Counted from the first letter of the stretch, positions 14,399 to 24,307 are shown. The stretch: DNA of 64,000 bases from Propylenella binzhouense (GCF_009866965.1 NZ_SPKJ01000001.1:94413-158412), one strand, 5' to 3'. Translations and numbers: made by a program. Notes: generated by a model not told the origin, from the sequence alone.

Positions 14399-16126
14399 TC
14401 ACGGCTCCTCAAACTGCGGATAATGGCGAGCAAGGTAGTCCGGCGTGTATTTCCCGGAACTCAGGTCCGCCTGGACGGACTGCGGGCTGCGGGCCTGCGG
14501 CGCGCCATATCCGCCGGCGCCGGCCGTCTCGACGGTGATCGACTGGTCCGGCGTCACCGGCGTCAGTCCGGGCTTTGTCGGCAGGTCTTGGCGCCCCTCG
14601 CCGTCCTGCATGTAGAAGCGACCGCGCCCGCCCTCGGTCCCGCCGAAAATGCCCCAGGGCGCATTCAGGAACCGCTCGCCCTGCCCGGTGAACTGCGCCG
14701 TATGGCCGACCGGACGAATGGTCCGGCGCAGGCCCAGCCCGCCGCGATGCCGGCCCGCGCCGCCGGAATCCTCGACAAACTCATAGGCTTCCGCCAGAAG
14801 CGGATACTCCGTCTCGATTGCCTCGACCGGCAGGTTGGAGGTGTTGATCAGATGAACCTGGACCCCGTCCTTGCCGTCCTTTCCGGCGCGGCCGCCAAAG
14901 CCGCCTCCGACGGTTTCGAGATAGACATAATCCTTGCCGGTCTGCGCATCGCGACCCGCGAACACCACCATGGTGTTCGCGCCATTGGCGGCGCCGACCG
15001 CTCGGTCGGGAAGCGCCGGGGCAAGCGCGCCCAGAACCACGTCGATGACACGCTGGCAGGTATTGGCGCGCCCGGCGACCGCTGCCGGGAAGGTCGCGTG
15101 CAGCATCGATCCGGCCGGCGCCACGATGTCGATGGCGTCGAGCATGCCCTGGTTCGAGGGAATGTTAGGATCGAGCAGCGCGCGCATGGCATAGACCACC
15201 GAGGACTGCAAAGCCCGGTAAGGGACGTTGATATTGCCCCGGACCATGGGATGCGAGCCGGTGAAGTCGCAGCGTATGCGTCCTTCGTCCGCCGGGTCCC
15301 CCACGGTCACGCGCAGCCGGATCGGCATGTTGATGGCGCCGAACCCGTCATCGTCCATCACGTCTTCGAACACGTAGCTTCCGGGCGGAACCTGTTCGAT
15401 CGCGCGGATCATTCGGCCATAGCTGCGGGCGAGAATCTGCGCGAACGCCGCCTCCAGCGCGGCGAGCCCGTGCTGGGCGGCGAGTTCGTGCACACGGCGC
15501 TCTCCCAGCCGGCAGGCGGCGATCTGCGCGTTGTAATCGCCGTGGCGCTCATCGGGCACGCGGGCGTTCAGGAGGACCAGATCGAGAATGTCCTGCTGCA
15601 GCTCGTAGCCAGAGAACAGGCGAACCGGCGGAATGCGCAGGCCTTCCTGATAGATCTCCGTCATGCCGCCCGACATCGATCCCGGCGCCATGCCGCCGAT
15701 ATCGGCATGGTGGGCGATGTTGCACATGAAGCAGATCAGCTTGCCGTCGACGAAGACCGGCATGGAGAAATTGACGTCGGGCAAATGCGAGCCGTCGGCG
15801 ACATAGGGGTCGTTGGCGATGAAGATGTCGCCGGGCCGGAACGCTTCCAGCGGGTATTTGCGCAGAAGAGCCCCGGTCAGCCCCAGCATGGACGACAGAT
15901 GAATGGGTTGCGACTTCTCGCACAGGCAGAGCATCCGCCCGTGAATGTCGATCAGCGCCGTGGAGTGATCGTTGCGTTCCTTGATGTTGGTCGAGAACGC
16001 GCTCTTCATCAGCGCGATGTAGGTCTCATCCGCGATCGAACGCAGTCCCGAAAGGATGATCTCCAGCGTCACCGCGTCGAGTTCCGGCCGGGCGGCGGCA
16101 TCGGTCATATAGGCGGGGAGGCTCAT
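14399..16126 (-). CDS. hyuB: Hydantoinase/oxoprolinase family protein, subunit B
   Basis: A 575-aa HyuB-type protein. The N-terminus (LEIILSGLRSIADETYIALMKSAFS) and the conserved block GDIFIANDPYVADGSHLPDV (about 95-120) are diagnostic. The C-terminal TVETAGAGGYGAP is the family end motif. With HyuA it forms an ATP-dependent amidohydrolase that opens hydantoin, N-methylhydantoin or 5-oxoproline rings. It overlaps the end of hyuA by 4 bp (ATGA), which implies coupled translation. Full-length for the family. Acetone/acetophenone carboxylases share this fold, but the HyuA-HyuB pairing without a third subunit fits a hydantoinase-like enzyme. Confidence 0.93.
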   Translation of the reverse strand: MSLPAYMTDAAARPELDAVTLEIILSGLRSIADETYIALMKSAFSTNIKERNDHSTALIDIHGRMLCLCEKSQPIHLSSMLGLTGALLRKYPLEAFRPGDIFIANDPYVADGSHLPDVNFSMPVFVDGKLICFMCNIAHHADIGGMAPGSMSGGMTEIYQEGLRIPPVRLFSGYELQQDILDLVLLNARVPDERHGDYNAQIAACRLGERRVHELAAQHGLAALEAAFAQILARSYGRMIRAIEQVPPGSYVFEDVMDDDGFGAINMPIRLRVTVGDPADEGRIRCDFTGSHPMVRGNINVPYRALQSSVVYAMRALLDPNIPSNQGMLDAIDIVAPAGSMLHATFPAAVAGRANTCQRVIDVVLGALAPALPDRAVGAANGANTMVVFAGRDAQTGKDYVYLETVGGGFGGRAGKDGKDGVQVHLINTSNLPVEAIETEYPLLAEAYEFVEDSGGAGRHRGGLGLRRTIRPVGHTAQFTGQGERFLNAPWGIFGGTEGGRGRFYMQDGEGRQDLPTKPGLTPVTPDQSITVETAGAGGYGAPQARSPQSVQADLSSGKYTPDYLARHYPQFEEP

Positions 16127-18174
16127 GGATCGATCTCGATGACAAGGGTGGAGGTCGAGCTGGAGCGGGCGCGATCGCCGGGGAACAGCACGGTGGTCGT
16201 ATCGAGCTGCTCGACGATGGCCGGCCCGGCAATCTCCTGCCCCGGCCCGATGTCATCGCGCCGATACACTGCGGCGCGGTGCGGCGCCTCGCGCTGGAAC
16301 CAGACCTCGCGGTGATCGACCGGCTGCGGAGGGCCGGCGAACCCACTGGAAACCGCGGCCGGGGTGAACTCGGCACGGTCGGTATGGCGGCCCGACGCGG
16401 CAAGCTGCGCCGAGGTCACCTCGATCTGCGCATTGGCGTTGTCGAAGCCGTAGATCCGGCGATGAACCAGCGAGAAGGCCTCCCGCATCGCCACCGCGTC
16501 GAAGGGCAGCTCGGGGTCCCAGGGAACGGTGATCTCGAAGTTCTGCCCGGCATAACGCATGTCGAGCGTCGCCCCGCTGCGCCGGCTGGCCGGGCTGACA
16601 TCCTGGGAAACGAACCACTGCCTCGCCTGTTCGGAAAGCTCGACCCACAGCTTCGCCAGCGCCGGCGCCAGCGCCTCGGTCAGCGGCAGGTGCAGCGGCG
16701 CGACGAAATGTTCGAGCTGGTCGGCCACGATCAGCCCCTGCGCGCAAAGAATGCCCGGATGCGGCGGGATGACCACCCGCGGGATTTGCAGCGCCCGCGC
16801 CACCGCGGACGCATGGAGCGGACCCGCGCCGCCATAGGCGATCAGCGTCAGCTTGCGTGGATCGTAGCCCTTCTCGACCGAGATCGCGCGGATGCCGCGC
16901 GCCATGTTGGTGACGGCGATGTCGATGATTCCGAGCGCGGTCCAGATTCGCGGCAGATCGATCTGCGCGGCAAGCGCGTCAATAACCCCGGCCGCGAGCT
17001 CGGGGTGCATCGGCATGTCACCGGCCAGCAGCCCCCTGGACGACAGGCGTCCGAGAACGACATTGGCATCCGAGACCGTCGGGCGTGTGCCGCCCCGGCC
17101 GTAGCAGGCAGGCCCCGGAAACGCGCCGGCGCTTTCCGGCCCGACCTTCAGCAGTCCGTCGGTATCGATCCACGCCAGCGAGCCGCCGCCGGCCCCGATG
17201 GCGTCGATATCGACCGACGGCATGCGGACCGGATAGCCCTCGACCCAGCGCTGGCTGACATTGCGCGTCCGATAGTCCCAAATCAGCGACACATCCGAAC
17301 TCGTGCCGCCAATGTCGAGGCTGATGGCATGGGGCTCGTCGATAGAGCGCAGCTCATGCGCCGCCCCCGCTACGCCGGCCGCCGGACCCGAGAGCGCGGT
17401 ACGGATCGGAAAGCGCCGCGCACGCTCGGCGGAAATCAGCCCGCCGGAGGACTGGTTGATGCCGAGCGGTACATCGCCGGTGAGTTCGCGCACGCCCTGC
17501 TGCAACGAGCCGAGATAGGTGTCGAGAACCGGCTGGAGATAGGCGTTCAGCACTGTGGTCGACAGCCGCTCATATTCGCGGAATTCCGGGCGGACCTCGC
17601 AGGACAGCGATACCGACACACCGGGCATCGCGGCGGCCAGCGCCGCGCCGATCCGCCGCTCGTGCTCGGGCGCCACATGGGAGAACAGCAGGCAGACCGC
17701 CACCGCGCCGGGCTTCGAGGCCGCGACCTCGGCCACGACCCGCACGATTTCCTCATCCGTCAGCGCGAGGACCACGCGACCGCCGCGCGTGATCCGCTCG
17801 GCCACCTCGAACCGGCGCTCGCGCGGCACCAGAGGCGGGGGAAAGTCCTTCTGGAGATCGTAGATTTCCGGGCGGACCTGCCGCCCGATTTCCAGCAGGT
17901 CGCGAAAGCCGCGCGTTGTGATCAGGCTGACACGGGCGCCCTTGCCCTCGATGAGCGCGTTGGTCGCAATTGTGGTGCCATGCGCGATGCGGCTGAAGGC
18001 GCCCGGATCAAGCCCGAATCGGGCGCACAGTTCGGCGATGCCGGCGAGGATCGCCTCGGCGGGATTGTGCGGGGTCGACGGACGCTTGTGGTAGAAGGTG
18101 CGGCCATCGGCGGGGTTATGGGCACACAGATCGGTAAAGGTGCCGCCGACATCGATGCCTAGGGTCCAGTTCAT
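16123..18174 (-). CDS. hyuA: Hydantoinase/oxoprolinase family protein, subunit A
   Basis: A 683-aa ATP-binding subunit. The N-terminus carries the phosphate loop GIDVGGTFTD (6-15), and an ASKHA-like second loop ISLDIGGTSSDVSLI lies near residue 285. The C-terminal region is typical of HyuA. It couples ATP hydrolysis to ring opening of a cyclic amide together with HyuB. It begins 20 bp after the PLP-lyase gene and overlaps hyuB by 4 bp, so all are one leftward operon. Length and motif order are normal. The precise substrate is unknown. Confidence 0.93.
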   Translation of the reverse strand: MNWTLGIDVGGTFTDLCAHNPADGRTFYHKRPSTPHNPAEAILAGIAELCARFGLDPGAFSRIAHGTTIATNALIEGKGARVSLITTRGFRDLLEIGRQVRPEIYDLQKDFPPPLVPRERRFEVAERITRGGRVVLALTDEEIVRVVAEVAASKPGAVAVCLLFSHVAPEHERRIGAALAAAMPGVSVSLSCEVRPEFREYERLSTTVLNAYLQPVLDTYLGSLQQGVRELTGDVPLGINQSSGGLISAERARRFPIRTALSGPAAGVAGAAHELRSIDEPHAISLDIGGTSSDVSLIWDYRTRNVSQRWVEGYPVRMPSVDIDAIGAGGGSLAWIDTDGLLKVGPESAGAFPGPACYGRGGTRPTVSDANVVLGRLSSRGLLAGDMPMHPELAAGVIDALAAQIDLPRIWTALGIIDIAVTNMARGIRAISVEKGYDPRKLTLIAYGGAGPLHASAVARALQIPRVVIPPHPGILCAQGLIVADQLEHFVAPLHLPLTEALAPALAKLWVELSEQARQWFVSQDVSPASRRSGATLDMRYAGQNFEITVPWDPELPFDAVAMREAFSLVHRRIYGFDNANAQIEVTSAQLAASGRHTDRAEFTPAAVSSGFAGPPQPVDHREVWFQREAPHRAAVYRRDDIGPGQEIAGPAIVEQLDTTTVLFPGDRARSSSTSTLVIEIDP

Positions 18175-18194
18175 GGAAGGCTCCTGCCCGCGGC

Positions 18195-19385
18195 TCAGGC
18201 CGCGACGGCAAAGGCGGCGAAGTCCGGCAGGCCGGTTCCGCTCAGGTCCCGCGCACAGAGCGCCTTGAATCCGTCGAGATCGACCGGCCCCTCGGTGGCG
18301 ATCACCAGCACGCGAGACTGGTCATCGAGCCCGATCGCGGCGCGCAGATCGCGCTCGCCGGATAGCGAGATCAGCCCGGCCAGCCCCGCGACGCCGCTGT
18401 CGCCGACATCCACCGGCGCATCGCCGAAGGCACCGAGATGCAGCCCCTGCATCACCCAGATCGCCAGTTCGTCGGTCGTGGTCATGAACGCGTCGGTGCC
18501 ATGAGCGATCACCGGCCAGGCCAGGCCCGAGGCCTCTCCCACCGAGAGCCCGGCCATGATCGTGTCCAGCGCTCCCTCGATGATCAGCGGCCGCCCGGCC
18601 CGCGCCGAGCGGATCAGGCAATCGGCCTTGGTGGGCTCCACGATGATGCAGCGCGGCCCGAGGTCGCCGGGAAAACGCTCCCGCAACAGGCCGATTATCG
18701 CGGCGGCGAGCCCGCCGCAGCCGCCCTGGATGAAGACATGGGTCGGCATGGCGAGCTGCGCGGCCTCACCCAGCAGCTCCTCGACCATCACGCCATAGCC
18801 CGCCATGACGTGAACGGGATTGATGTCGTAGTCGTGCGAGGTATCGGGCACCAGCACCCAGCCATTCTCTGCGGCCACCCTGCGGGCGGTGGCGGTGCTG
18901 ACGTCGTAATTGCCGTCGACACGGATGATCTCGGCGCCCTGGGCTTCGATCAGCGACTGGCGCATCGGGGAGACCCCGCTGTGCAGGAACACCACGCAGC
19001 GTATGCCGGCCTTGCGCGCGCCCCATGCCAGCGAAAGACCGTGATTGCCGTCGGAAGCCGTCGCCGCGACCGGTCCGTCCGGTGCGCCCCGCCAGCCCTC
19101 CAGCACGCGCTGAAGCGCATAGGCGCCGCCGAGGGCCTTGAAGCTGCCGATGCCGAACCGCGCACCCTCATACTTGCAGTCGATCGCTGCCACGCCGCAC
19201 CGGCGCGCAAGCCCCTTGAACGACAGCACAGGCGTCGGCCGATAGCCCGGCCACGCGGTGATGCGGGCAATCGCCTCACGCGCGAGGTCCCACCCGACAA
19301 TGCGCTTCAGCCCGTCATCATAGGCTCCGTCCTCGTCATGCAGGGGACTGAGGAAAAACTCCGGACGGCTGATCGGCTCTGGCAC
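18195..19385 (-). CDS. PLP-dependent lyase, diaminopropionate ammonia-lyase-like
   Basis: About 396 aa, fold-type II PLP enzyme. The Schiff-base lysine is in GSFKALGGAYA, about 75 residues from the N-terminus. The phosphate-binding SDGNHG and the loop QGGCGGLAAAI follow. The order and the motif SDGNHG match diaminopropionate ammonia-lyases rather than threonine dehydratases. The reaction would deaminate a 2,3-diamino or beta-substituted amino acid. I prefer a GTG start at 19385 with GGGAG upstream. The frame also offers an ATG at 19445, giving 20 extra unconserved residues. It is the first gene of the hyu operon, suggesting the pathway involves an amino acid released from, or converted to, a cyclic ureide. 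Confidence 0.85.
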   Translation of the reverse strand: MPEPISRPEFFLSPLHDEDGAYDDGLKRIVGWDLAREAIARITAWPGYRPTPVLSFKGLARRCGVAAIDCKYEGARFGIGSFKALGGAYALQRVLEGWRGAPDGPVAATASDGNHGLSLAWGARKAGIRCVVFLHSGVSPMRQSLIEAQGAEIIRVDGNYDVSTATARRVAAENGWVLVPDTSHDYDINPVHVMAGYGVMVEELLGEAAQLAMPTHVFIQGGCGGLAAAIIGLLRERFPGDLGPRCIIVEPTKADCLIRSARAGRPLIIEGALDTIMAGLSVGEASGLAWPVIAHGTDAFMTTTDELAIWVMQGLHLGAFGDAPVDVGDSGVAGLAGLISLSGERDLRAAIGLDDQSRVLVIATEGPVDLDGFKALCARDLSGTGLPDFAAFAVAA

Positions 19386-19578
19386 TGTGACATCTCCCGG
19401 GGAGGCTCGCCAACGCTTCGCGCTTCGGCAAGTTGTAGAAAACATTTTCCTAAAGGAAGTAATTAGTCAACTTCTTTCCAAATTCACCAGAATGAGAAAC
19501 ACCTGCGATCCTCGGAAATGCGTCGTCCGCACCGGGGCCTTCCGGCAGCCGCTACGGGGAAGAGCCCGCAGCATCCGG

Positions 19579-21192
19579 TCATGCCACCGCCTTCTCGGGC
19601 AGCCGGTTCACGTCGCCATGGCGCAGCGCGGCGGCCCCGCGTTCGCCAATCATGATGGCCGGCGCATTGGTGTTGCCGGACACGATGGAAGGCATGACCG
19701 AGCAGTCGATCACCCGAAGGCGCTCCAGCCCGTGCACGCGCAAGGACTGATCGACCACCGCCATCTCGTCGGCGCCCATCCGGCAGGTGCCCACGGGGTG
19801 GTAGTCGGTCTTGGCGCGCTCCTTGACGTAGCGCGCGATCGCGTCGGGCGTCGTCGCCTCCGGTCCTGGATAGACCTCGCCCGCGTGCAGCGCGCGGAAG
19901 GTCGGCGCCTTCATGATCCGCCGGCCCAGCTCGATCGCGCGGACATTGTGGTGAATGTCGTCGGGATGAGAGAAGAAATTCGGATCGATGAGCGGCGCGG
20001 CCCGCATGTCGGCCGAGGCCAGCGTTACCCGTCCCCGGCTCTTCGGGCGCAGATAGGAGCACAGCACGGTGACGGCGTGGCCGTTGATCTGCTGATGGGA
20101 GTCCAGCGCGACCGGCATGAAATGGAGCTGGATGTCCGGCCAGGAATCATCCCCCTCCGAGCTGTAGAAGGCGCCGCCTTCGCATGCATTCGAGGTGGCC
20201 GGCCCGTTGCGGAACATCAGATATTGCAGGCCGTGGATCGCCGCCATCAGCCCCTTGTCGTGGCCGGTATAGGACAGCGGGCGATTGATCCGCACGCAGA
20301 CATAGGCGTCGACATGATCGTGAAGGTTCCGCCCGACGCCGGGCAGATGGTGGACCGTCGCGATGCCATGGCGGCCGAGCTGCCCGGCATCGCCGACGCC
20401 GGACAGCATCAGCAGCTTGGCGCTATTGATCGCCCCGGCGGAGACCACCACTTCCTTGCGCGCGCGGATTTCGCGGACACCTTCGCTACCGACGATCTCG
20501 ACGCCGACGGCGCGCTTTTCCTCGAACAGGATGCGCCGCACCGGGCTTTCGGTGATCAGGGTGAGATTGGAGCGGCGCCCCAGCGCCGGATAGAGATACG
20601 CATGGGCCGCCGAGCAGCGCTCGCCGTTGCGCTGCGTGACCTGATACAGCCCGGCGCCGGACTGGCTTTCGCCGTTGAAATCGGGATTGAACCGCAGCCC
20701 TGCCTCCTGCGCCGCGCGCACGAACATGCGTGACAGCGGATTCGGCGAAATCTGGTCGGCAACGCCCAGCGGGCCGCCCGTGCCATGAAAGCCGTCGGCG
20801 AGACGCGCATTGTCTTCGCTGGCCCGGAAGAAGGGCAGGACCTTCTCCCACCCCCATTCGCTGTTGCCGGCGTCGCGCCAGGCGTCGTAGTCGCGCGGAT
20901 TGCCGCGAATATAGACCATGCCGTTCACGGCCGACCCGCCGCCGACCATTTTGCCCTGGGCCATCGGCACCCTGCGGCCGTCGGCAGCAGTCTGGGGTTC
21001 GGTCATCCACTCGTAGCGGTGCCGTTCGTTCTGCAGCTTGGCGAAGCCGGCGGGCCAGCGCACGAAGATGGAGTCGTTGCGCCGCCCGGCCTCGATCACG
21101 GCCACCTTATCGCCGGGGTTCTCGCTCAGCCGGGCCGCCACCACGCAGCCCGCGGACCCGGCGCCGATCACCACGTAATCGAACTCACGCAT
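19579..21192 (-). CDS. GMC-family oxidoreductase (choline dehydrogenase-like)
   Basis: A 537-aa flavoprotein of the glucose-methanol-choline family. The N-terminal FAD motif is DYVVIGAGSAGCVVAARLSE. GMC signature 1 is near GKMVGGGSAVNGMVYIRG, and signature 2 is SAGAINSAKLLMLSG. The C-terminal catalytic region HPVGTCRMG and the VIDCSVMPSIVSGNTNAPA end are intact. It probably oxidises an alcohol to an aldehyde. The ATG at 21192 places the FAD motif at the usual position. The frame begins 12 bases earlier at 21204. It lies between the TRAP transporter and the hyu operon and probably acts on the imported substrate. Confidence 0.93.
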   Translation of the reverse strand: MREFDYVVIGAGSAGCVVAARLSENPGDKVAVIEAGRRNDSIFVRWPAGFAKLQNERHRYEWMTEPQTAADGRRVPMAQGKMVGGGSAVNGMVYIRGNPRDYDAWRDAGNSEWGWEKVLPFFRASEDNARLADGFHGTGGPLGVADQISPNPLSRMFVRAAQEAGLRFNPDFNGESQSGAGLYQVTQRNGERCSAAHAYLYPALGRRSNLTLITESPVRRILFEEKRAVGVEIVGSEGVREIRARKEVVVSAGAINSAKLLMLSGVGDAGQLGRHGIATVHHLPGVGRNLHDHVDAYVCVRINRPLSYTGHDKGLMAAIHGLQYLMFRNGPATSNACEGGAFYSSEGDDSWPDIQLHFMPVALDSHQQINGHAVTVLCSYLRPKSRGRVTLASADMRAAPLIDPNFFSHPDDIHHNVRAIELGRRIMKAPTFRALHAGEVYPGPEATTPDAIARYVKERAKTDYHPVGTCRMGADEMAVVDQSLRVHGLERLRVIDCSVMPSIVSGNTNAPAIMIGERGAAALRHGDVNRLPEKAVA

Positions 21193-21234
21193 CGGTCTCT
21201 CCATCCCGGCGAACGCCCGCCGGTGAACGGCCCG

Positions 21235-22539
21235 TCAGAACAGGACGTTGGGCAGCCAGGTCACGAGTTGCGGGAACACGGTGAACAGCGCCCCGGCGGC
21301 GCACATCAGCAGGAAGAACGGGAAGGCCGCCACGGAGAGCCGCGCCATGCTGAAGCCGGTCATTCCCTGAAGAACGAAGAGGTTGAAGCCGACCGGCGGC
21401 GTGACCTGACCGAGCTCGGCCATCACGATGAGGAATACGCCGAACCAGATCGGATCAAAGCCGGCATTGACCACCAGGGGCAGCACGATCGGCACGCTCA
21501 TCACCATCATCGAGATGCCGTCGAGCGGACAGCCGAGCAGGACGTAGAACAGGCCGAGAATGAGAATGAGCATGTAAGGCGCGAGATCGAGCTGGCCGAT
21601 GGCCATGGACACGTCCTGCGGCACATGCATGTAGCCCATCGCCGCCGACATGAAGCTCGCCGCCGCCATCAGCGACAGCAGCATGGCCGAGGTCCTCGCC
21701 GTGCTCATCAGCGCGCGCACCAGCATGGGCAAACTGAGCTGCCGGGTGACCAGCGCCATCGCCAGCGTCGCGGCAAGCCCCATCGCCGCCGATTCCGAGG
21801 GCGTGGCGATGCCCAGATAGATGCTGCCGAGCACGATCAGGATCAAAAGGGCGATCGGCATCAGGTCGATCAGCGAGGCCAGACGTTCCGGCCAGCCGGC
21901 CCGCTCGCTCGCCGGCGCCAGCGACGGATTGATCAGGCAGCGCACGATGATGTAGCCGGCATAGAGCGAGGCGAGGATCAGGCCGGGAATGACGCCGGCC
22001 GCGAACATCTTCGCGATCGAGACTTCCGCCAGCACGCCATAGATGATCATGTTGATCGATGGCGGGATCATCAGGCCGAACGTCCCCGCCCCCGCCAGCG
22101 ACCCCAGCGCGAGGTCCTGGTCATAGCCGCGCGTTCGCAGCTCCCCCGCCGTGATCTTGGCGATCGTGGCGGTGGTGGCGACGCTCGATCCGCAGATCGC
22201 GGAGAACAGCGTGCACCCGCCGATATTGGCGTGCAGCAGCCGGCCGGGAATGTGGTTGACCCAGGGCGCCAGCCCGCGAAACAGCCGACGCGCCATGTCG
22301 GTGTGGAAGATGATGTCGCCCATCAGGATGAACAGCGGGATGGCGGAAAGTTCCCACGCCGAGGCGCTGCGCCACATGATCTGGGACATGATCGCGCCGA
22401 TGCGGGGGATGTCCATGCCCACGACGAGCATGAGCCCAACCACGCTCAGCAGCAGGAACCCGACGAACAGCCAGACGCCGACCCCGAGGAACAGGAACAT
22501 CAAGACGAAGACGGCGAGCGAGCCGGCATACATATCCAT
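21235..22539 (-). CDS. dctM: TRAP transporter large permease (DctM type)
   Basis: A 434-aa polytopic membrane protein with about a dozen hydrophobic segments. TRAP-L signatures include GGCTLFSAICGSSVATTATI and FGLMIPPSINMIIYGVLAEVS. It is the ion-coupled channel subunit that moves the solute delivered by the periplasmic DctP protein, using the Na+ or proton gradient. It is separated from the small permease gene by about 80 bp, a little wider than usual but on the same strand. Full-length. Confidence 0.95.
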   Translation of the reverse strand: MDMYAGSLAVFVLMFLFLGVGVWLFVGFLLLSVVGLMLVVGMDIPRIGAIMSQIMWRSASAWELSAIPLFILMGDIIFHTDMARRLFRGLAPWVNHIPGRLLHANIGGCTLFSAICGSSVATTATIAKITAGELRTRGYDQDLALGSLAGAGTFGLMIPPSINMIIYGVLAEVSIAKMFAAGVIPGLILASLYAGYIIVRCLINPSLAPASERAGWPERLASLIDLMPIALLILIVLGSIYLGIATPSESAAMGLAATLAMALVTRQLSLPMLVRALMSTARTSAMLLSLMAAASFMSAAMGYMHVPQDVSMAIGQLDLAPYMLILILGLFYVLLGCPLDGISMMVMSVPIVLPLVVNAGFDPIWFGVFLIVMAELGQVTPPVGFNLFVLQGMTGFSMARLSVAAFPFFLLMCAAGALFTVFPQLVTWLPNVLF

Positions 22540-22617
22540 CGCGCAATCCCTTGTGCGTCGCGATCGGGCGCGGCGGCCGCGCTCCGGCGGCCGGCCTCCC
22601 GCGCAGGCGCCGATGCC

Positions 22618-23157
22618 TCAGGTCACCGCCGTCTCGTCCTGGCTTTCCACCAGAAGGCGCTCGGTCGACGTGACCAGCCCCAGCCCGTAGACGAAAACCT
22701 GGAGCCAGAAGATCGCGATGCCGAGAAGCATGACCCCGGTCGGGATCCATTGCGGAATGCCGGACATGGTGCCGCTGGTGTAGCCCCGCGTGTACTGACG
22801 CGCGACATTGCCCCAGAGATACCAGACCAGCAGACCGACCACCGCGAGCGTCGCCGCCACGCAGCCGAGCTCGATCGCCATCCTCAGGCGCGGGCGGGCC
22901 TGCACCATGTTGAGCAGCAGGTTGACGCGCAGGATGCCTCCGGTGGCGAAGGCATAGCCCAAGGGCAGGAACCCCACCGCCGCCACGAGATAGCCGACGA
23001 GTTCGTCGCTCATGAAGGTGGAGGTCGCGAACAGCGTCCGCAGCACGACCTCCACCAGTATGACGGCGACGATCAGCACGATGGCGACCGCCGCGCCGAC
23101 GGCACCGGCCAGTGACAGCAGGCGCGCGAGCCAACGAAGTCCGTTGACGGCGAGCAT
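22618..23157 (-). CDS. dctQ: TRAP transporter small permease (DctQ type)
   Basis: A 179-aa protein with four hydrophobic segments, the standard DctQ topology. The start at 23157 is chosen because GGGAG lies 8 nt upstream. The open frame extends to 23187 without a better signal. It pairs with the adjacent large permease. Conservation in this subunit is low in general, and the identification rests on topology, size and its place between dctM and dctP. Confidence 0.9.
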   Translation of the reverse strand: MLAVNGLRWLARLLSLAGAVGAAVAIVLIVAVILVEVVLRTLFATSTFMSDELVGYLVAAVGFLPLGYAFATGGILRVNLLLNMVQARPRLRMAIELGCVAATLAVVGLLVWYLWGNVARQYTRGYTSGTMSGIPQWIPTGVMLLGIAIFWLQVFVYGLGLVTSTERLLVESQDETAVT

Positions 23158-23206
23158 GGAAGCGTCTCCCGGCTTATGGACAGCCAAACCTTGGCCAGCT
23201 CTTGGC

Positions 23207-24208
23207 CTACTTGGCCTGCACCGCCTGGGTGTACAGCTCGATGACCATATCCGCCTGCGGGCCGAAGCGCTTCTTCCAGTCGTCGATCGCGCCGGCGGCC
23301 GACTTGCGGAGATAGTCCTTGAACGTAGGCGCGGGTTCGCTGATCGCGACGCCCTGCTGCTTCATCTTCTCGATGTTGTCGGCGATGGTCTTGCGCGCCA
23401 GCGCCCAGCCATAGGTCTGTGCTTCGCCGGCCGCCGTCAGCAGCACGATCTGCATGCCGGCCGGCAGCGCCTCGAACGCCTCGCGGTTCACGTGCACCAT
23501 CTCGACACCCACGGTGAAGCCGACGGGGGAGAAGGCGGTGAGGCCGGATTCCGGGAATTTCGCCGAGAGCCCGCCATCGTCCGAGGTAAGCACGCCGTTG
23601 ATCGCACCCGTCGAGATGGCGGGAAGCGTATCGGCCCAGGAGAGCTGGATGGCATCGGCGCCGGCGGCCTTCATGGTCTGCACGGCGGCGAGGTCGACGA
23701 CGCGCACGCGCAGGCCCTTGAGGTCCTCCTCGGAAGCCACCGGCTTCTTGGCCCAGAAGCCCTGCGGAGTCCAAGGCATGGTGAACAGCACGAACTGACC
23801 GTTCTTGGCCATGGCGTTGTCGTAGAAGGGGCGCAGCAGGCGGTCCAGCGTTTCCGCCTCGTCGAGGGTCGATTGCAGGAACGGCAGCGACTGAAGCTCG
23901 AAGATCGGGTTGATGCCGTTCATGCGGTTGAACGGCGTGCTGGCGATCTGAAGAGCTCCATCCTCGACGGCCGTATAGTGATCCGCCGCCTTGAAGCCGA
24001 GCGCACCACTGAAATGGACGGTGATGTCGAGTTCGCCCTTGGACAGGGCCTTCACGCGCTCGGCGAAATAGGCATCGACCCGACCCGGAAGCGAGGTCGG
24101 CGCGTATTCGCTCGAAAGGTCCCACTTCACCGGCGCCGCTTCGGCTCCCGAAACAGCGAGCACCAGCGCGCAAGCCGCGACCGTCAATGCTTTGAATGGC
24201 ATACGCAT
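23207..24208 (-). CDS. dctP: TRAP transporter substrate-binding protein (DctP type)
   Basis: A 333-aa periplasmic protein with a Sec signal peptide (hydrophobic core about residues 8-20, cleavage after AEA). The mature part has DctP family features: the block ELDITVHFSGALG, and DLKGLRVRV containing the conserved arginine that usually binds a carboxylate of the ligand. It captures a solute for DctQM. The ligand is therefore likely an organic acid, but cannot be named. It is the first gene of the TRAP operon, preceded by a good promoter at 24239-24267. Confidence 0.93.
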   Translation of the reverse strand: MRMPFKALTVAACALVLAVSGAEAAPVKWDLSSEYAPTSLPGRVDAYFAERVKALSKGELDITVHFSGALGFKAADHYTAVEDGALQIASTPFNRMNGINPIFELQSLPFLQSTLDEAETLDRLLRPFYDNAMAKNGQFVLFTMPWTPQGFWAKKPVASEEDLKGLRVRVVDLAAVQTMKAAGADAIQLSWADTLPAISTGAINGVLTSDDGGLSAKFPESGLTAFSPVGFTVGVEMVHVNREAFEALPAGMQIVLLTAAGEAQTYGWALARKTIADNIEKMKQQGVAISEPAPTFKDYLRKSAAGAIDDWKKRFGPQADMVIELYTQAVQAK

Positions 24209-24238
24209 GTCTATCTCCGCCGGCCAAAATTTGATGCG

Positions 24239-24267
24239 AATATACCTATATTTTCTAAAACGATCAA
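24239..24267 (-). promoter_or_regulatory. Sigma-70-like promoter of the TRAP operon
   Basis: On the minus strand TTGATC (24267-24262) and TATATT (24244-24239) are spaced by exactly 17 bp in an AT-rich island, about 30 bp before the dctP start codon. Both boxes match the consensus at four or more positions. Confidence 0.55.
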
Positions 24268-24307
24268 ATATTTCCTATGAGAAAAAATAGGCAGTATTGA
24301 TGAATTT

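Noticed and set aside
14423..18162. Two rightward frames of over 600 codons
   Set aside because: Arg/His/Gly-rich translations without motifs, lying exactly opposite hyuA and hyuB. High GC content keeps the antisense frames open.
20785..23115. A 776-codon rightward frame
   Set aside because: His/Arg/Gln-rich, no family features, opposite the GMC oxidoreductase and TRAP permease genes.
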